Shown piece by piece: positions 1-7,672 of a DNA stretch of 33,980 nucleotides. A program made the position numbers and the translations under genes. Origin of the DNA: RGIG426 sp045643425 (GTDB taxonomy: Bacteria > Bacillota > Clostridia > Oscillospirales > Acutalibacteraceae); assembly GCA_045643425.1 (NCBI GenBank), contig JAZUKW010000002.1:1-33980 (forward strand). The letters are read 5' to 3'. The number at the start of each line of letters is the position of its first letter. The first letter of the stretch is position 1. The notes beneath the pieces are model-generated. The model was not told the DNA's origin and made no database searches. It saw only the letters and a program-made list of their open reading frames with translations.

Positions 1-13
1 GGAGGAAAATATT

Positions 14-211
14 ATGCCGAAAATCAAAACGCACAGCGGTGCGAAAAAACGCTTTAAGCTCAGCAAGGGCGGCAAAGTCCTTCGCGCGAAAGCTTACAAA
101 TCGCACATCCTGAACAAAAAGACCACCAAACGTAAACGCAATCTGCGTAAAACTGCCGTGGCGGACGCGACCAACGTGGCGGCCGTCAAGCGCATGATCC
201 CGTACAAATAA
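14..211 (+). CDS. rpmI: 50S ribosomal protein L35
   Basis: This is a structural protein of the large ribosomal subunit. The 65-residue product has the usual length of bL35 and its hallmarks: the opening MPKIKTHSGAKKRFK, a very basic middle (KGGKVLRAKAYKSHIL) and the RKRNLRK segment. A strong ribosome binding site, GGAGG, lies at the very start of the window about eight bases before the ATG. The gene is followed 22 bases later by rplT, the standard infC-rpmI-rplT order; infC would lie just outside the window. In Firmicutes this operon is often autoregulated by L20 through a leader, but that region is not visible here. The identification is secure. Confidence 0.97.
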   Translation: MPKIKTHSGAKKRFKLSKGGKVLRAKAYKSHILNKKTTKRKRNLRKTAVADATNVAAVKRMIPYK

Positions 212-233
212 TCGTCATTAGGAGGTATAGACA

Positions 234-593
234 ATGGCTCGTGTTAAAGGCGCTATGATGACGCGCAAAAGAAGAAAGAAAGTTCTGAAGCTCGCGAAGG
301 GCTATTATCAAGGCAAATCCAAGCTGTTCCGTACCGCGAAAGAGGCGGTTATGAAGTCCGGCCAGTATGCGTACATCGGCCGTAAACAGCGCAAACGTGA
401 TTTCCGCCGTCTGTGGATCACCCGTATTTCCGCTGCTGCGAAAATGAACGGTATGAACTACTCGACCTTTATGAACGGTCTGAAAAAAGCGGGTGTCACC
501 CTCAACCGCAAAATGCTTTCCGAAATCGCCATCGCGGACGCTGCGGCGTTCACCGCTCTGGCCGATCAAGCGAAAGCGGCGCTCAATAAATAA
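234..593 (+). CDS. rplT: 50S ribosomal protein L20
   Basis: This is bL20, which binds 23S rRNA early in large-subunit assembly and in many bacteria represses its own operon. The 119-residue product has the normal family length. It starts MARVKGAMMTRKRRKKVLKLAKG and contains the conserved YYQGKSKLFRTAKEAVMKSG and GRKQRKRDFRRLWITRISAA stretches. An AGGAGGT ribosome binding site stands nine bases before the ATG. It is the last gene of the L35-L20 unit; the next gene is 134 bases downstream behind two hairpins and a promoter. Nothing unusual is seen. Confidence 0.97.
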   Translation: MARVKGAMMTRKRRKKVLKLAKGYYQGKSKLFRTAKEAVMKSGQYAYIGRKQRKRDFRRLWITRISAAAKMNGMNYSTFMNGLKKAGVTLNRKMLSEIAIADAAAFTALADQAKAALNK

Positions 594-599
594 AACTCT

Positions 600-634
600 G
601 TCCGTCGGTGCGCGATTCTTGCGCGCCGACGGAC
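600..634 (+). terminator. Strong stem-loop after rplT
   Basis: GTCCGTCGG (600-608) pairs with CCGACGGAC (626-634), and the helix continues through GCGC pairs to a loop around ATTCTT, giving roughly 13-14 pairs. It starts seven bases after the rplT stop. No T-run follows directly, so it may protect the mRNA 3' end or act with the next hairpin (648-677), which carries T5 in its stem, rather than being a classical intrinsic terminator. Confidence 0.45.
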
Positions 635-647
635 GTGTTGCATAACG

Positions 648-688
648 GGAACGGGTTTTTTGACGAAAAACCGTTCCTATAATGTAAT
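648..688 (+). promoter_or_regulatory. Sigma-A promoter overlapping a hairpin
   Basis: TTGACG (660-665) and TGTAAT (683-688) are separated by exactly 17 bases, a good sigma-A promoter that would start transcription near 695, about 33 bases before the methyltransferase gene at 728. The -35 box lies in the loop and descending stem of an inverted repeat: GGAACGG (648-654) pairs with CCGTTCC (671-677) and T5 (656-660) with A5 (666-670). The hairpin may also help end transcription coming from rplT. A TATAAT at 678-683 is also present but has no -35 at proper distance. Confidence 0.65.
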
Positions 689-727
689 AAAGAATTACCG
701 ATAAAGTAAGGAAAGGAGACGACCGCT

Positions 728-1513
728 ATGACCGTGACAAGCCGTGACAACGCCGCTGTGAAACGGGTGCGCCGTCTGCTTTCGGATGCTCACGCCCGCC
801 GCGAGACCGGCCTGTTCGTGCTGGAGGGCGCGCGGCTGTGTGCCGAGGTGTCCACCGCCGACGTGACGGTGGTAGAGGCGTTTATCTCTCCCGAAGCCGA
901 AAGCCGCTATCCGAAGCAGGTGAAGGCGGTTCGGGAAAAGGCGGAAACCACTTACGAAATCTCGAACGCGCTGGCCGCGCAGATCGGAGATACGCAATCC
1001 CCGCAAGGGCTGTTTTGCGTGTGCCGCCGCTTGCCGGACAAGTTGAGCGCGGCGGTGTTGCCGAAGGGCGGCCGCTATCTGGCGCTCGAATCGGTGAGGG
1101 ACCCCGGGAATATGGGAACCATTCTCCGCACGGCGGAGGCGTTCGGGCTGGACGGTGTGCTGCTGTCGGAGGATTGTGTGGCGCTCGACAACCCCAAGGT
1201 GCTTCGCGGCAGTATGGGCGGCGCGCTGCGTCTGCCGACCGGACATATCGAGAATATGGAGGAGGGCATTCACCTGATGCGGCTTCAGGGCTTTGCGGTG
1301 TATGCCTGCGTGGCGGACAGCGAGGCGACGTCTTTGACCGACGTGGCACTCGGTGACGACTGCGTGTGTGTGATCGGTAACGAGGCCAACGGTCTTACCG
1401 AAGAGACCTGCGCCGCCTGCACCGGACGCGTGACCATCCCGATGAAAGGGCGCGCCGAATCGCTGAATGCGGCGGTGGCGGCGTGTATCACGATGTGGGA
1501 ACTGCAAAAATAA
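728..1513 (+). CDS. TrmH/SpoU-family RNA 2'-O-methyltransferase
   Basis: A SAM-dependent methyltransferase of the SPOUT class, expected to methylate a ribose 2'-OH in rRNA or tRNA. The 261-residue protein has the N-terminal substrate-binding domain (about 1-105, with the typical FVLEGARL) and the knotted catalytic domain with all three SpoU motifs: ESVRDPGNMGTILRTAEAFG at 121-140, VIGNEANGL at 215-223 and IPMKGRAESLNAAVAA at 237-252. The ATG follows a GGAG site by nine bases. It is the first gene of a probable operon with dprA, topA and dut. In many Clostridia a paralogue of this family follows rplT or precedes pheS; the exact modified nucleotide cannot be told from sequence. Confidence 0.9.
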   Translation: MTVTSRDNAAVKRVRRLLSDAHARRETGLFVLEGARLCAEVSTADVTVVEAFISPEAESRYPKQVKAVREKAETTYEISNALAAQIGDTQSPQGLFCVCRRLPDKLSAAVLPKGGRYLALESVRDPGNMGTILRTAEAFGLDGVLLSEDCVALDNPKVLRGSMGGALRLPTGHIENMEEGIHLMRLQGFAVYACVADSEATSLTDVALGDDCVCVIGNEANGLTEETCAACTGRVTIPMKGRAESLNAAVAACITMWELQK

Positions 1514-1535
1514 GCACGAAAGCGGGGTGGATCGC

Positions 1536-2771
1536 TTGGATATTCGGCTGTATTGGGTGTGGCTTTCGCTGGCGCTGAAGGCCGGGCATCCCGCGACGGC
1601 GATGCTGCTTCGTGCGTTCGAGCATCCCCGCGCCGTCTTTGAGGCGGACGAAAAGGCGTTACAGCAAGCGGGCGTTAAGCCGGAGCTGATTAAACGCTTG
1701 AAGGAAACCTCGCTCAAGGATGCCGAGCGTGTGGTGGCGGAATGCGAAAAGCCGGATATTTTCCTGCTGACGCCGGATGATCCGCTGTATCCCGCGAGGC
1801 TTCTCAACCTGCCGGATCTGCCGCCGGTACTTTACGGCAAAGGAGATTTTCGCGGCTTGCCCGCGGATTCGCCGGCCATTACGGTGGTAGGGCCGCGTTC
1901 TGTCAGTCCTGCGGGCGCTCACAAAATCGCCTACTTGACGGCGGGACTGGTCGCCGGTGGTGCGACGATCGTTTCCGGCGGCGCTGTCGGCGGTGACGCG
2001 ACGGCGATGAAAACCGCGCTGGATTGCGGTGGTGAGCTGATCGTGGTGCAAGCCTGCGGCTTGGACGTGAACTATCCCACCGAAACTGCGGCGCTGCGCG
2101 AGCGGTTGCTTTCGCAGGGCGGCACCCTCTTTTCCGAGTACCCGCCCGGACAAACGGTGGGCCGCGGTACGTTTTTCGTGCGCAACCGCCTTCTTTCCGG
2201 GTTATCGCTCGGTACGCTTGTGCCGGAGGCGCAGGCGCGCAGCGGGACGCTCATTACCGCTCATTGTGCCCGCGACCAGGGACGCGACGTGTTTGCGGTT
2301 CCGGGTGACGAGGTACTCTGCGCGGGCTGTCACAACCTCATTCGTGAGGGTGCGCTGCTTGTTACGCGCAGTACGGATATTTTGTCGGAATATCTGACGA
2401 CCCACGCCGCTTTTGTGGATTTGGCGGCGGCGTATGCTGCGGAGGAAGAATTCCGTGCGCGGGCGCCTGAAAAAGACAAATCCGAGAATCCTCTTCGCCG
2501 CCTCTTTAAGAAGCGGTCGGAAAAACCGAAAAAGAATCTATCTTCGCCGCCGCAGGAAACGAAAACGGAAGAAATCCCGCTTCCCGACGGTGCGACGGAC
2601 ACCGCCAAGGCGGTGTATGCGGTACTTTCCGCAACCCCGAAAAATTTGGACGATATTGCCGATGAAACGGCGTTACCTCCGGCGGCAGTGCTGACGGCGC
2701 TGACCGAGCTGGAGCTGTTCGGAACGGTGCAAAGCTTTGCCGGACGGCAATATGCAAAGAAAGGAAGATGA
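1536..2771 (+). CDS. dprA: DNA processing protein DprA
   Basis: DprA (Smf) loads RecA onto incoming single-stranded DNA during natural transformation. I chose the TTG at 1536, five bases after AGCGGGGTGG, giving 411 residues; an upstream ATG at 1467 would overlap the previous gene by 47 bases. The Rossmann core spans about 115-285 with VGPRSVS, GLDVNYP, LFSEYPPG, VRNRLLSGLSLG, SGTLITAHCARDQGR and VFAVPG. The helical N-terminus contains DPLYPARL, and a winged-helix DprA_C domain lies near 355-408 (DDIADETALPPAAVLTALTE), joined by a basic linker of about 60 residues. The usual SGxAxGID motif reads SGGAVGGD (147-154) with Met where His normally follows, and VVEA reads VPEA. The stop overlaps the first possible topA codon. 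Confidence 0.92.
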   Translation: MDIRLYWVWLSLALKAGHPATAMLLRAFEHPRAVFEADEKALQQAGVKPELIKRLKETSLKDAERVVAECEKPDIFLLTPDDPLYPARLLNLPDLPPVLYGKGDFRGLPADSPAITVVGPRSVSPAGAHKIAYLTAGLVAGGATIVSGGAVGGDATAMKTALDCGGELIVVQACGLDVNYPTETAALRERLLSQGGTLFSEYPPGQTVGRGTFFVRNRLLSGLSLGTLVPEAQARSGTLITAHCARDQGRDVFAVPGDEVLCAGCHNLIREGALLVTRSTDILSEYLTTHAAFVDLAAAYAAEEEFRARAPEKDKSENPLRRLFKKRSEKPKKNLSSPPQETKTEEIPLPDGATDTAKAVYAVLSATPKNLDDIADETALPPAAVLTALTELELFGTVQSFAGRQYAKKGR

Positions 2772-2773
2772 CA

Positions 2774-4867
2774 ATGGCAACTTTGGTGATCGTGGAGTCT
2801 CCCTCCAAAGCAAAAACCATTCAAAAATATCTGGGAAACGGCTACGAGGTCATGGCCTCGAAGGGTCACGTTCGTGACCTGCCGAAAACCCTGCTGGGCG
2901 TGGACGTGGATCACGGCTTTAAGCCGCGCTACGTGGACATTGCCGGAAAATCCGCCCTTATCCGTGAGCTGCGCGAGCACGCCGAGCGTGCCGACCGCGT
3001 TCTGCTCGCGGCTGACCCGGACCGTGAAGGAGAAGCGATTTCGTGGCACCTCGCGAGTCTTCTGGGGGTTGACCTCAAGGACAAAAACCGCGTGACCTTT
3101 AACGAGATCACCCAAAGCGGTGTGAAGCAGGGCATGGCGCATCCCCGCGCCATCGACATGGATCTTGTGAACGCGCAGCAGGCGCGTCGCGTGCTTGACC
3201 GTATCGTGGGTTATAAAATCAGCCCGTTTTTGTGGCGCAAGATCCGCAAGGGCCTTTCTGCCGGACGCGGGCAGTCGGCGACTGGGAAGCTTGTGATTGA
3301 CCGCGAGGAGGAGATCCGCGCGTTTAAGAGCGAGGAGTATTGGACGCTGGACGCGGAGCTGATGCCGAAGGGAAGCCGCAAGGCGTTCCCTGCCAAGCTT
3401 TACGGCGACCACAAGCAGAAAATCAAAATCAACGACGAAAAAACCGCGACCGCTTTGGAAAAGGAGCTCAGCTCCGCCTCCTATAAGGTCGGCGCGGTCA
3501 AATACAGCAAGCGTCAGGTCACTCCTGCGCCGCCGTTCGTTACCTCGACGCTGCAGCAGGAGGCCAACCGCAAGCTGGGCTTTGAGACGCGCCGGACGAT
3601 GAAAACCGCTCAGGAGCTGTACGAAGGCGTGACGCTGCCGGATATTGGCGCGGTCGGTCTTATCACCTATATGCGTACCGACTCGCTGCGCATTTCGGAG
3701 GATGCCCGCAAAGAGGGTAACGCCTATATCGAAAAGGTGTACGGCAAAGAGTATCTGCCGGAGAAACCCCGCTATTACAAATCCCGCAAGGGTGCGCAGG
3801 ATGCGCACGAGGCGATTCGTCCGTCTACGCCGTCCATTACGCCGGCGTCGGTGAAGGATTCGCTGACCCCCGATCAGTATAAGCTCTACAAGCTGATTTG
3901 GGAGCGCTTTATTGCGAGCCTTATGGCGGTGTGTGTCCAAAAGACCTGCCAGGCGGACATCGAAGCGGGCGATTACGTGTTTAAGGCGTCCGGCTATACG
4001 GTCGCGTTCGACGGCTATACCGTTTTGTACGTCGAGGGCAAGGATGAGGACGACGAGGAAAACGCCTCTTTGCCGGATTTGGAGGAGGGCATGGAGCTGA
4101 AGCTCAAACAGCTTACCCCGAATCAGCACTTTACCCAGCCTCCGGCACGGTTTACCGAGGCGTCGCTCGTTAAGGCGATGGAGGAAAACGGCATCGGCCG
4201 TCCGTCCACCTATGCGCCGACGATCGGCACGATTTTGTCCCGCGAGTATATCGAGCGAGCGGGCAAGGCGTTTAAACCCACCGCGCTCGGCGAAGTGACC
4301 ACCAAATGGATGGAGGAGCAGTTCCCCGAGATCGTTGACGTGAAGTTTACCGCTCAAATGGAGAAACGTCTTGACGCGGTCGAGAGCGGCGAAAACGATT
4401 GGGTGAAAACGCTGGACGAATTTTACGGCGATTTCAAAAACCGCCTCAATGCGGCGGAGGAAACGCTTTCCGGCGAACGCATTAAGGTGCCGGAGGTGGA
4501 GACCGACGAGGTGTGCGAGCTGTGTGGCCGCAAAATGGTCATCAAGGCCGGCCGTTTCGGTAAATTCCTCGCGTGCCCCGGGTATCCGGAATGCAAAAAC
4601 ACGAAGCATTTGGTGGAAAAGACCGCCGGCGTTTGCCCGAAATGCGGCGGCGCGATTTTGGCGAAAAAATCCCGCAACGGTCGCCGCTTCTTCGGTTGCG
4701 GCAACTATCCGAAGTGCGATTTCGTTTCGTGGAACGAGCCGAGCGGCGAGGTTTGCCCGCGTTGCGGCAAAACGCTGTTCGTGAAAAAAGGCAAGACCGA
4801 AAAGCTGTTCTGTCAGACCGAGGGCTGCGGCTTTATGAAAACCGCGCAGAAAACGGAGGAAGCGTAA
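2774..4867 (+). CDS. topA: DNA topoisomerase I (type IA)
   Basis: Relaxes negative supercoils by a 5'-phosphotyrosine intermediate. I prefer the ATG at 2774 (MATLVIVESPSKAKTIQ) to 2768, since AGGAAG then sits six bases upstream; the product has 697 residues. The Toprim domain has Glu9 and DPDREGE at 91-97; the catalytic tyrosine is Tyr299 in GLITYMRTDS. Three C-terminal zinc ribbons are visible: CELC with CPGYPEC, CPKC with CGNYPKC, and CPRC with CQTEGC. The normally near-invariant GRVQS segment reads GRGQS at 164-168 and is followed by ATGKL instead of VATRL, an unusual change. It follows dprA closely, as in Bacillus subtilis, and abuts dut with no gap. Confidence 0.96.
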   Translation: MATLVIVESPSKAKTIQKYLGNGYEVMASKGHVRDLPKTLLGVDVDHGFKPRYVDIAGKSALIRELREHAERADRVLLAADPDREGEAISWHLASLLGVDLKDKNRVTFNEITQSGVKQGMAHPRAIDMDLVNAQQARRVLDRIVGYKISPFLWRKIRKGLSAGRGQSATGKLVIDREEEIRAFKSEEYWTLDAELMPKGSRKAFPAKLYGDHKQKIKINDEKTATALEKELSSASYKVGAVKYSKRQVTPAPPFVTSTLQQEANRKLGFETRRTMKTAQELYEGVTLPDIGAVGLITYMRTDSLRISEDARKEGNAYIEKVYGKEYLPEKPRYYKSRKGAQDAHEAIRPSTPSITPASVKDSLTPDQYKLYKLIWERFIASLMAVCVQKTCQADIEAGDYVFKASGYTVAFDGYTVLYVEGKDEDDEENASLPDLEEGMELKLKQLTPNQHFTQPPARFTEASLVKAMEENGIGRPSTYAPTIGTILSREYIERAGKAFKPTALGEVTTKWMEEQFPEIVDVKFTAQMEKRLDAVESGENDWVKTLDEFYGDFKNRLNAAEETLSGERIKVPEVETDEVCELCGRKMVIKAGRFGKFLACPGYPECKNTKHLVEKTAGVCPKCGGAILAKKSRNGRRFFGCGNYPKCDFVSWNEPSGEVCPRCGKTLFVKKGKTEKLFCQTEGCGFMKTAQKTEEA

Positions 4868-5386
4868 ATGTGTGACGTGAAGCTGCCTGCTGTTGCCAAG
4901 TTTGAGCGGGTGTCGGCGTCGCGGTTCGAGGCCGACTTTTCCGACGCGTTTCCGAGCGAGGACGTCGCCGCAGCGACGGCGGCGGTAAAGCTCCCGGTGC
5001 GCGCGACGGCCGGCTCGGCGGGATACGATTTTGTCGTTCCCTGCGACTTGACGCTCGCTCCCGGCGAAACGGCGAAGATCCCCACCGGTATCCGCGCGAG
5101 AATTGCGGACGGATGGGTGCTGTGTGTGTTCCCGCGAAGCGGGCTCGGGTTTAAGTACCGCGTTCAGCTGGACAACACCGTCGGCATCATCGACAGCGAT
5201 TACTACGGCTCGGACAACGAGGGCCACATCTTCATTAAAATCACCAACGACGGCAAAACGGGCAAGACGCTCTCGCTCAAAGCGGGGGACGGGTTTGCGC
5301 AGGGAATTTTCCTGCCGTTCGGTGTGACGGAGGACGACGATGCCACCGCCAAACGAAACGGCGGTTTCGGCAGTACGTCGAAATAA
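4868..5386 (+). CDS. dut: dUTP diphosphatase
   Basis: Hydrolyses dUTP to dUMP and pyrophosphate, keeping uracil out of DNA and feeding dTMP synthesis. The five trimeric-dUTPase motifs are present in order: AGSAGYDF, FPRSGLGFKYRVQL, NTVGIIDSDYYGSDNEGHI, GDGFAQGIF and the C-terminal P-loop-like NGGFGSTSK. At 172 residues it is somewhat longer than the common 140-150, with about 35 extra N-terminal residues before the first motif. The ATG directly follows the topA TAA, so translation is probably coupled. It is the last gene before a strong bidirectional terminator. The long form resembles dUTPases of many Clostridia; function is confident. Confidence 0.93.
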   Translation: MCDVKLPAVAKFERVSASRFEADFSDAFPSEDVAAATAAVKLPVRATAGSAGYDFVVPCDLTLAPGETAKIPTGIRARIADGWVLCVFPRSGLGFKYRVQLDNTVGIIDSDYYGSDNEGHIFIKITNDGKTGKTLSLKAGDGFAQGIFLPFGVTEDDDATAKRNGGFGSTSK

Positions 5387-5408
5387 ACGCAAAATAAAAG
5401 CAAAAAGA

Positions 5409-5440
5409 AAAGGCCACCCGAAATCGGGTGGCCTTTTTTG
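5409..5440. terminator. Bidirectional intrinsic terminator (dut / CD1247-type gene)
   Basis: GGCCACCCG (5412-5420) pairs with CGGGTGGCC (5425-5433), followed by T6 on the + strand and by a TTTTCTTTTT run on the - strand. It lies between two convergent genes and can stop transcription from both sides. Confidence 0.9.
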
Positions 5441-5449
5441 TGTTAGGAA

Positions 5450-5917
5450 TTATTCTTCGCCGTCGCAGCAGTCGCAGCCGTCTTCACAGCAGTCGCAATC
5501 CTCGATGTCGAATTCGAGGTTTTGACCGCAGTTGGGGCAAACGATCTCGCCCTCCAGCAGAGTTTCCTCATCGACCTCGAAGTCCACGTTGCAGGCGGGG
5601 CAGGTGACTTCGTAGAATTCCTCGTCGTCATCGCCGCAGCCACAGCCGCAGTCGCAGTCGCACTCGCAATCGCAGCCACAGCCGCAACCGTCCTCATCGT
5701 CGTAGAGATCTTCCTCCACCGCGGCGAGATCTTCGTCGATCTCGTCCACCTGGGCGGAAAGCTCGGCGAGCGCGTCGTCCATATCCTCCAAATCGAAGGC
5801 GATGTCGGACAGCACGTCGAGGATCTTAAGAGTCATTTTGTCGGCGTCTTTTTCCTCGTTGAGTTTCATACCCTCGGCGAGACCTTTGAGATACGCCACT
5901 TTTTCGCTGACAGTCAT
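5450..5917 (-). CDS. CD1247 N-terminal-domain protein with Cys-rich metal-binding segments
   Basis: The first 70 residues (SEKVAYLKGLAEGMKL, then an acidic helix with ILDVLSDIAFDLEDMDDALAEL) match the CD1247 N-terminal family, found in most Clostridia and of unknown function. The rest is remarkable: nine cysteines alternate with Gly, Asp or Glu at residues 78-94, a zinc ribbon follows (Cys106/Cys109 and Cys127/Cys130), and the tail has six more cysteines (141-151). That is 19 cysteines in 155 residues, in a strongly acidic protein with no signal peptide or membrane segment. AGGAGG precedes the ATG. It lies 47 bases after efp on the same strand, so it is probably cotranscribed. Zinc or iron binding is an inference; no enzymatic motif is seen. 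Confidence 0.8.
   Translation of the reverse strand: MTVSEKVAYLKGLAEGMKLNEEKDADKMTLKILDVLSDIAFDLEDMDDALAELSAQVDEIDEDLAAVEEDLYDDEDGCGCGCDCECDCDCGCGCGDDDEEFYEVTCPACNVDFEVDEETLLEGEIVCPNCGQNLEFDIEDCDCCEDGCDCCDGEE
5636..5686 (-). repeat. Codon-level repeat encoding (Cys-X)9
   Basis: On the - strand TGC/TGT-type cysteine codons alternate with Gly, Asp and Glu codons, giving a low-complexity six-base-period tract inside the CD1247-type gene. Such tracts can expand or contract by slippage in units that keep the reading frame. Confidence 0.7.
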
Positions 5918-5964
5918 AGTGATTTTCCTCCTTTATTAGAATTGGAAATCAAGAATAGTGTGCC

Positions 5965-6522
5965 TTAGGCGCGCTCCATATATTCACCGGTGCGGGTGTC
6001 GATACGGATCATTTCGCCCTCGTCGATGAACAGCGGGACACGAACCTCGGCGCCGGTCTCCAGCGTCGCCGGTTTGGTGGCGTTGGTGGCGGTGTCGCCC
6101 TTGAAGCCCGGATCGGTCTGGGTGACCTGAAGCTCGACAAAGTTCGGCGGCTCGACACCGAAGACGTTGCCTTTATAAGACGCAACGCGGCAGACCATGT
6201 TCTCTTTCACGAAACGGAAGTTGTCGGAGAGAACGTCTTTGTTCAGCGGAACCAGCTCATACGACTCGGGATCCATAAAGTAGTAGAGATCGCCGTCGTT
6301 GTAGGAGTATTCCATCTCCTTGCGCTCGATGTAAGCGGTCGGGAACTTGTCGTTCGGGTTGAAGGTTTTTTCAATGATAGAGCCGGAGATCACGTTGCGG
6401 ATCTTCGTGCGGACAAAGGCGGCACCTTTGCCGGGTTTGACGTGTTGGAATTCCACGATCTGGAACACGACGCCGTCCATATCGAACGTAACGCCGTTGC
6501 GAAAATCGCCTGCAGAAACCAT
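5965..6522 (-). CDS. efp: Elongation factor P
   Basis: EF-P rescues ribosomes stalled at polyproline by binding between the P and E sites. The 185-residue product has the full three-domain length, starting MVSAGDFRNGVTF. The loop that reaches the peptidyl-transferase centre is HVKPGKGAAFVRTK, with Lys32 at the position that carries the 5-aminopentanol group in B. subtilis EF-P. The C-terminal EF-P signature is recognisable around FKGDTATNATKPATLETG and VPLFIDEGEMIRIDTRTGEY. AGGAGG lies nine bases upstream of the ATG, and a strong sigma-A promoter lies at 6556-6584. The aminopeptidase gene directly upstream is a common neighbour of efp in Firmicutes. Confidence 0.97.
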   Translation of the reverse strand: MVSAGDFRNGVTFDMDGVVFQIVEFQHVKPGKGAAFVRTKIRNVISGSIIEKTFNPNDKFPTAYIERKEMEYSYNDGDLYYFMDPESYELVPLNKDVLSDNFRFVKENMVCRVASYKGNVFGVEPPNFVELQVTQTDPGFKGDTATNATKPATLETGAEVRVPLFIDEGEMIRIDTRTGEYMERA

Positions 6523-6555
6523 AATTATAGTCCTCCTATTGAACCTATTTTCTTT

Positions 6556-6584
6556 ATTTTACTGTATTTTTCCTCTTTTTGCAA
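6556..6584 (-). promoter_or_regulatory. Sigma-A promoter of efp
   Basis: Read on the - strand: TTGCAA (6584-6579), a 17-base spacer, then TAAAAT (6561-6556). Transcription would start near 6549, about 27 bases before the efp ATG. A small CCTCTT/AAGAGG inverted repeat overlaps the -35 box. Confidence 0.7.
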
Positions 6585-6601
6585 GAGGTATTTGCCGAAA
6601 A

Positions 6602-7672
6602 TTAAAGGATGAGCAAACTTTTTTTCGATTTTGTGAGGTTTTCGGCCCCGTTTTCGGTGACGAGCGCCATATCCTCGATGCGCACGCCGCCGACACCCGG
6701 CAGGTAAATGCCCGGCTCGACCGTGACGACGTTGCCGATTTCGAGCCGATTGTCGCCCGCGCGGGGAGAAAGATTCGGCGCTTCGTGGATCTTATATCCG
6801 ACGCCGTGACCTGTGCTGTGGCCGAAGCAGTCGCCGTAGCCGGCGTTTGCGATCACGTCGCGCGCGGCGCGATCGACGTCGGCGCAGCGGACACCCGGCT
6901 TTACACACGCGAGGGCGGCGAGCTGGGCGGAAAGCACCACGTCGTAAATCTCTTTTTGTTTTTCCGACACGGTGCCGAGGGCGACGGTGCGGGTCATATC
7001 GGCGTGCATTCCGCCGACGACGGCGCCGAAGTCAAAGGTGATGAGGTCGCCGTTTTGCAATCGGCGGTCGGACGGCACGGCGTGAGGACACGAGCCGTTT
7101 TCGCCGCTGGCTACGATAAAGTCGAAGGACACGCCCTCCGACCCGTTACGGCGGAGATACATCTCTAAATCCAGCGCGACGTCGCGCTCGGTGCGGCCGG
7201 GAGCAAGACGCTCGACGATATAGGAAAAGCCGTCGTCCGTCAGAGCTTGCGCCGCTTTGAGGTTTTCGATCTCCGCGGCGGTTTTGACCCGCCGTCCGCG
7301 CTCGATCGCCGCATCCAGGTTACCGTCGTCACAAAGGGCTACGGCGTCGGATAAAGCGGTTTTAAGCCGCTTGGCGGCGGCGAGAGAGGTCTGCTTCGCT
7401 TCGACGAGCAGCGTGGACGCACCGTGTTCACCGAGGAACGCGGCGATGCTTTCCTGCTGTCGCGTCATAAGCACGCAGGGAAGAGATTTGACGGCTTTTT
7501 GACCCGCCTCGATATAGCGGGAGTCGAGAAGATACGCGGCATCGTCTGCGGTGAGCAAAATCACGCCCTCATCCGCAAAAAAGCCCGAGAGCCAATGCCG
7601 TGTGGCGGGCGAGGTAATAAGCGCCGCCTGATCGGGCGCGAGGGTCTGCTGTAAAGCTTCTACGTGGGTCAT
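6602..7672 (-). CDS. M24-family Xaa-Pro aminopeptidase
   Basis: A cytoplasmic metallo-aminopeptidase predicted to release N-terminal residues before proline. The 356-residue protein has a creatinase N-like domain (1-125) and the pita-bread catalytic domain. The five dinuclear metal ligands are visible: Asp214 (ITFDFGA), Asp225 (GMHADMTRT), His289 (GHSTGHGVG), Glu319 (VVTVEPGIY) and Glu333 (VRIEDMALV). The ATG overlaps the stop of the upstream endonuclease-like gene (ATGA) and has GAGGAGG nine bases before it. It is followed by efp; proline-peptide turnover beside the polyproline translation factor is a recurrent pairing in Firmicutes. It could equally be called PepQ or YqhT-like; the choice cannot be settled from sequence. 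Confidence 0.93.
   Translation of the reverse strand: MTHVEALQQTLAPDQAALITSPATRHWLSGFFADEGVILLTADDAAYLLDSRYIEAGQKAVKSLPCVLMTRQQESIAAFLGEHGASTLLVEAKQTSLAAAKRLKTALSDAVALCDDGNLDAAIERGRRVKTAAEIENLKAAQALTDDGFSYIVERLAPGRTERDVALDLEMYLRRNGSEGVSFDFIVASGENGSCPHAVPSDRRLQNGDLITFDFGAVVGGMHADMTRTVALGTVSEKQKEIYDVVLSAQLAALACVKPGVRCADVDRAARDVIANAGYGDCFGHSTGHGVGYKIHEAPNLSPRAGDNRLEIGNVVTVEPGIYLPGVGGVRIEDMALVTENGAENLTKSKKSLLIL

Noticed and set aside
2330..5392. A 1020-codon open frame on the - strand across dprA, topA and dut
   Set aside because: It lies opposite three genes with complete family motifs; its translation is Arg/His-rich low-complexity with no recognisable domain. Such long shadows are expected in GC-rich coding DNA.
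5630..5700. Short regular repeats that could look like a CRISPR or minisatellite
   Set aside because: The repeat is a six-base codon-level tract inside an expressed gene with a good ribosome binding site; there are no spacers or direct repeats of CRISPR length.
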